A DNA stretch of 64,000 nucleotides from Psychrobacillus antarcticus (GTDB lineage: Bacteria > Bacillota > Bacilli > Bacillales_A > Planococcaceae): positions 1 to 64,000 of the forward strand of contig NZ_JAIZDB010000019.1 of NCBI RefSeq assembly GCF_029533155.1. The letters run 5' to 3'. The translations under genes and the position numbers were made by a program. Positions 63,470-64,000 of the stretch are shown piece by piece. Within the stretch, counting starts at the first letter, position 1; every line of letters starts with the position of its first letter. The notes beneath the pieces are model-generated. The model made no database searches, had not been told where the DNA came from, and saw only the letters and a list, made by a program, of their open reading frames with translations.

Positions 63470-64000
63470 AAAAAAAACGCCCGGTCCTCTAGGATCTAAA
63501 CCTGTTTCTACTGTTTTCGAAGGGCTTTGGACAGACTTATTGCTATATAATTACCGTTTGATTTTTTAAAGATGCTGGTCGTGACTGAAGTCACGACCAG
63601 CATCTTTTTTTCTCGGTAATCTTATGGCTATTGACTCTCCGTCGCCCTTCTACAACTTTTGAAACGGGTTAGTTCATTTTTGGGGTAACTAAAGAAAAGA
63701 TACTATCCTAATAATAGAGGAAGCTCACGAAGATGCAATTTCGTTCGCTATTTCGCTTCTTTATTGGGCAGACACTTACTATTTTTCTTTTTTTCCACTA
63801 GTAAAAAAGGAGTACTACTCACTTAATTGATTGGAGTGCAGGGTGGCGACTCCTGTGGGAACAGCAAATGTTTTCTGCACCGATAGCGAAGCGACAGGTG
63901 CACGAGCTGAAAGCCACGCAGGAACGTTTGAAAGGGACAAAGGCTAAGAACGCCACATCGCGATCGCAACGCCTTGTGACCAACATCCTGTTGGCCCGAG
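63470..64000 (+). repeat. Dispersed ~500 bp repeat, copy C (cut by the window end)
   Basis: This copy starts CCCGGTCCTCTAGG, shares AACCTGTTTCTAC, GGGCTTTGGACAG and ATATAATTACC with copy B, and has a perfect 19-bp hairpin at 63568-63607 (AAAGATGCTGGTCGTGACT) followed by TTTTTT. The middle (63670-63810) is unlike A and B. GGTGGCGACTCC at 63842 begins the inner part, which contains the mini-hairpin module in the same orientation as copy A and runs off the window. The stretch from 63317 to 63470 shows no gene. Confidence 0.82.

Overview
The window looks like a chromosomal segment of a low-GC Gram-positive bacterium of the Bacillales. Gene order follows the 'yt' region of Bacillus subtilis closely (ytxG/H-murC-sftA-ytpRQP-ytoP-ytnP-trmB-ytlRQP-dat-pepV-ytzE-rsuA-ytgP-ytfP, then leuS, yttB-like, ytqAB, ytpA-like/ytoA, metK, pckA, ytmA, ytkD, dps and the men cluster). 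The AT-rich composition, strong AGGAGG-type ribosome sites, T-box and S-box leaders, and the 'men' and 'ytp' synteny fit a Planococcaceae/Caryophanaceae relative (Psychrobacillus- or Lysinibacillus-like). That placement is an inference from gene order and repeat style, not from a marker gene. No rRNA, tRNA, CRISPR array, prophage or recognisable defence island was seen.

Layout. Positions 1-1800 are mobile DNA: the right end of an IS21-family element (istB tail) sits inside a group IIC intron, which itself sits directly behind the terminator of ytxGH. 1.86-18.1 kb is a long minus-strand run of housekeeping genes: cell-wall ligase MurC, DNA translocase SftA, YtpR/Q/P, a lipoprotein, a DUF84 NTPase, an M42 peptidase, lactonase YtnP, TrmB, the YtlR/Q/P set, D-amino-acid aminotransferase and PepV. 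18.1-19.0 kb is a gene-free spacer with the first copy of a large dispersed repeat. 19.0-23.3 kb holds YtzE, an RsuA-type pseudouridine synthase, a lipid-flippase-like protein and YtfP. 23.3-25.6 kb is a tryptophan T-box followed by trpE-trpG only. Then come AlkD, an ECF sigma factor with its membrane partner, and leuS with a leucine T-box whose leader carries a small palindromic element.

30.9-37.5 kb is a ketone-body (3-hydroxybutyrate/acetoacetate) module: ScoAB, 3-hydroxybutyrate dehydrogenase, a GntP-type permease, a PAS-AAA+-Fis regulator with a degenerate sigma-54 loop, and an MFS transporter. 37.6-40.9 kb carries the tRNA-modification pair ytqA/ytqB and a type III polyketide synthase with its methyltransferase. 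40.9-44.7 kb is a GntR-regulated ABC transporter operon; 44.7-45.6 kb is an ArsR/SRPBCC pair. metK (SAM riboswitch) and pckA (CcpN-like operator) follow, then YtmA, YtkD, small genes, Dps, YidD and an orphan zinc-binding lipoprotein behind a Zur-like box. 56.0-63.3 kb is a menaquinone cluster (menF-D-H-B-E, with divergent menA) lacking menC.

The least explained content is between the genes: three copies of a ~500 bp dispersed repeat with varied but perfectly self-complementary hairpins, a double mini-hairpin module shared by two different repeat families, and arrays of exactly 21-bp units in convergent intergenic regions.
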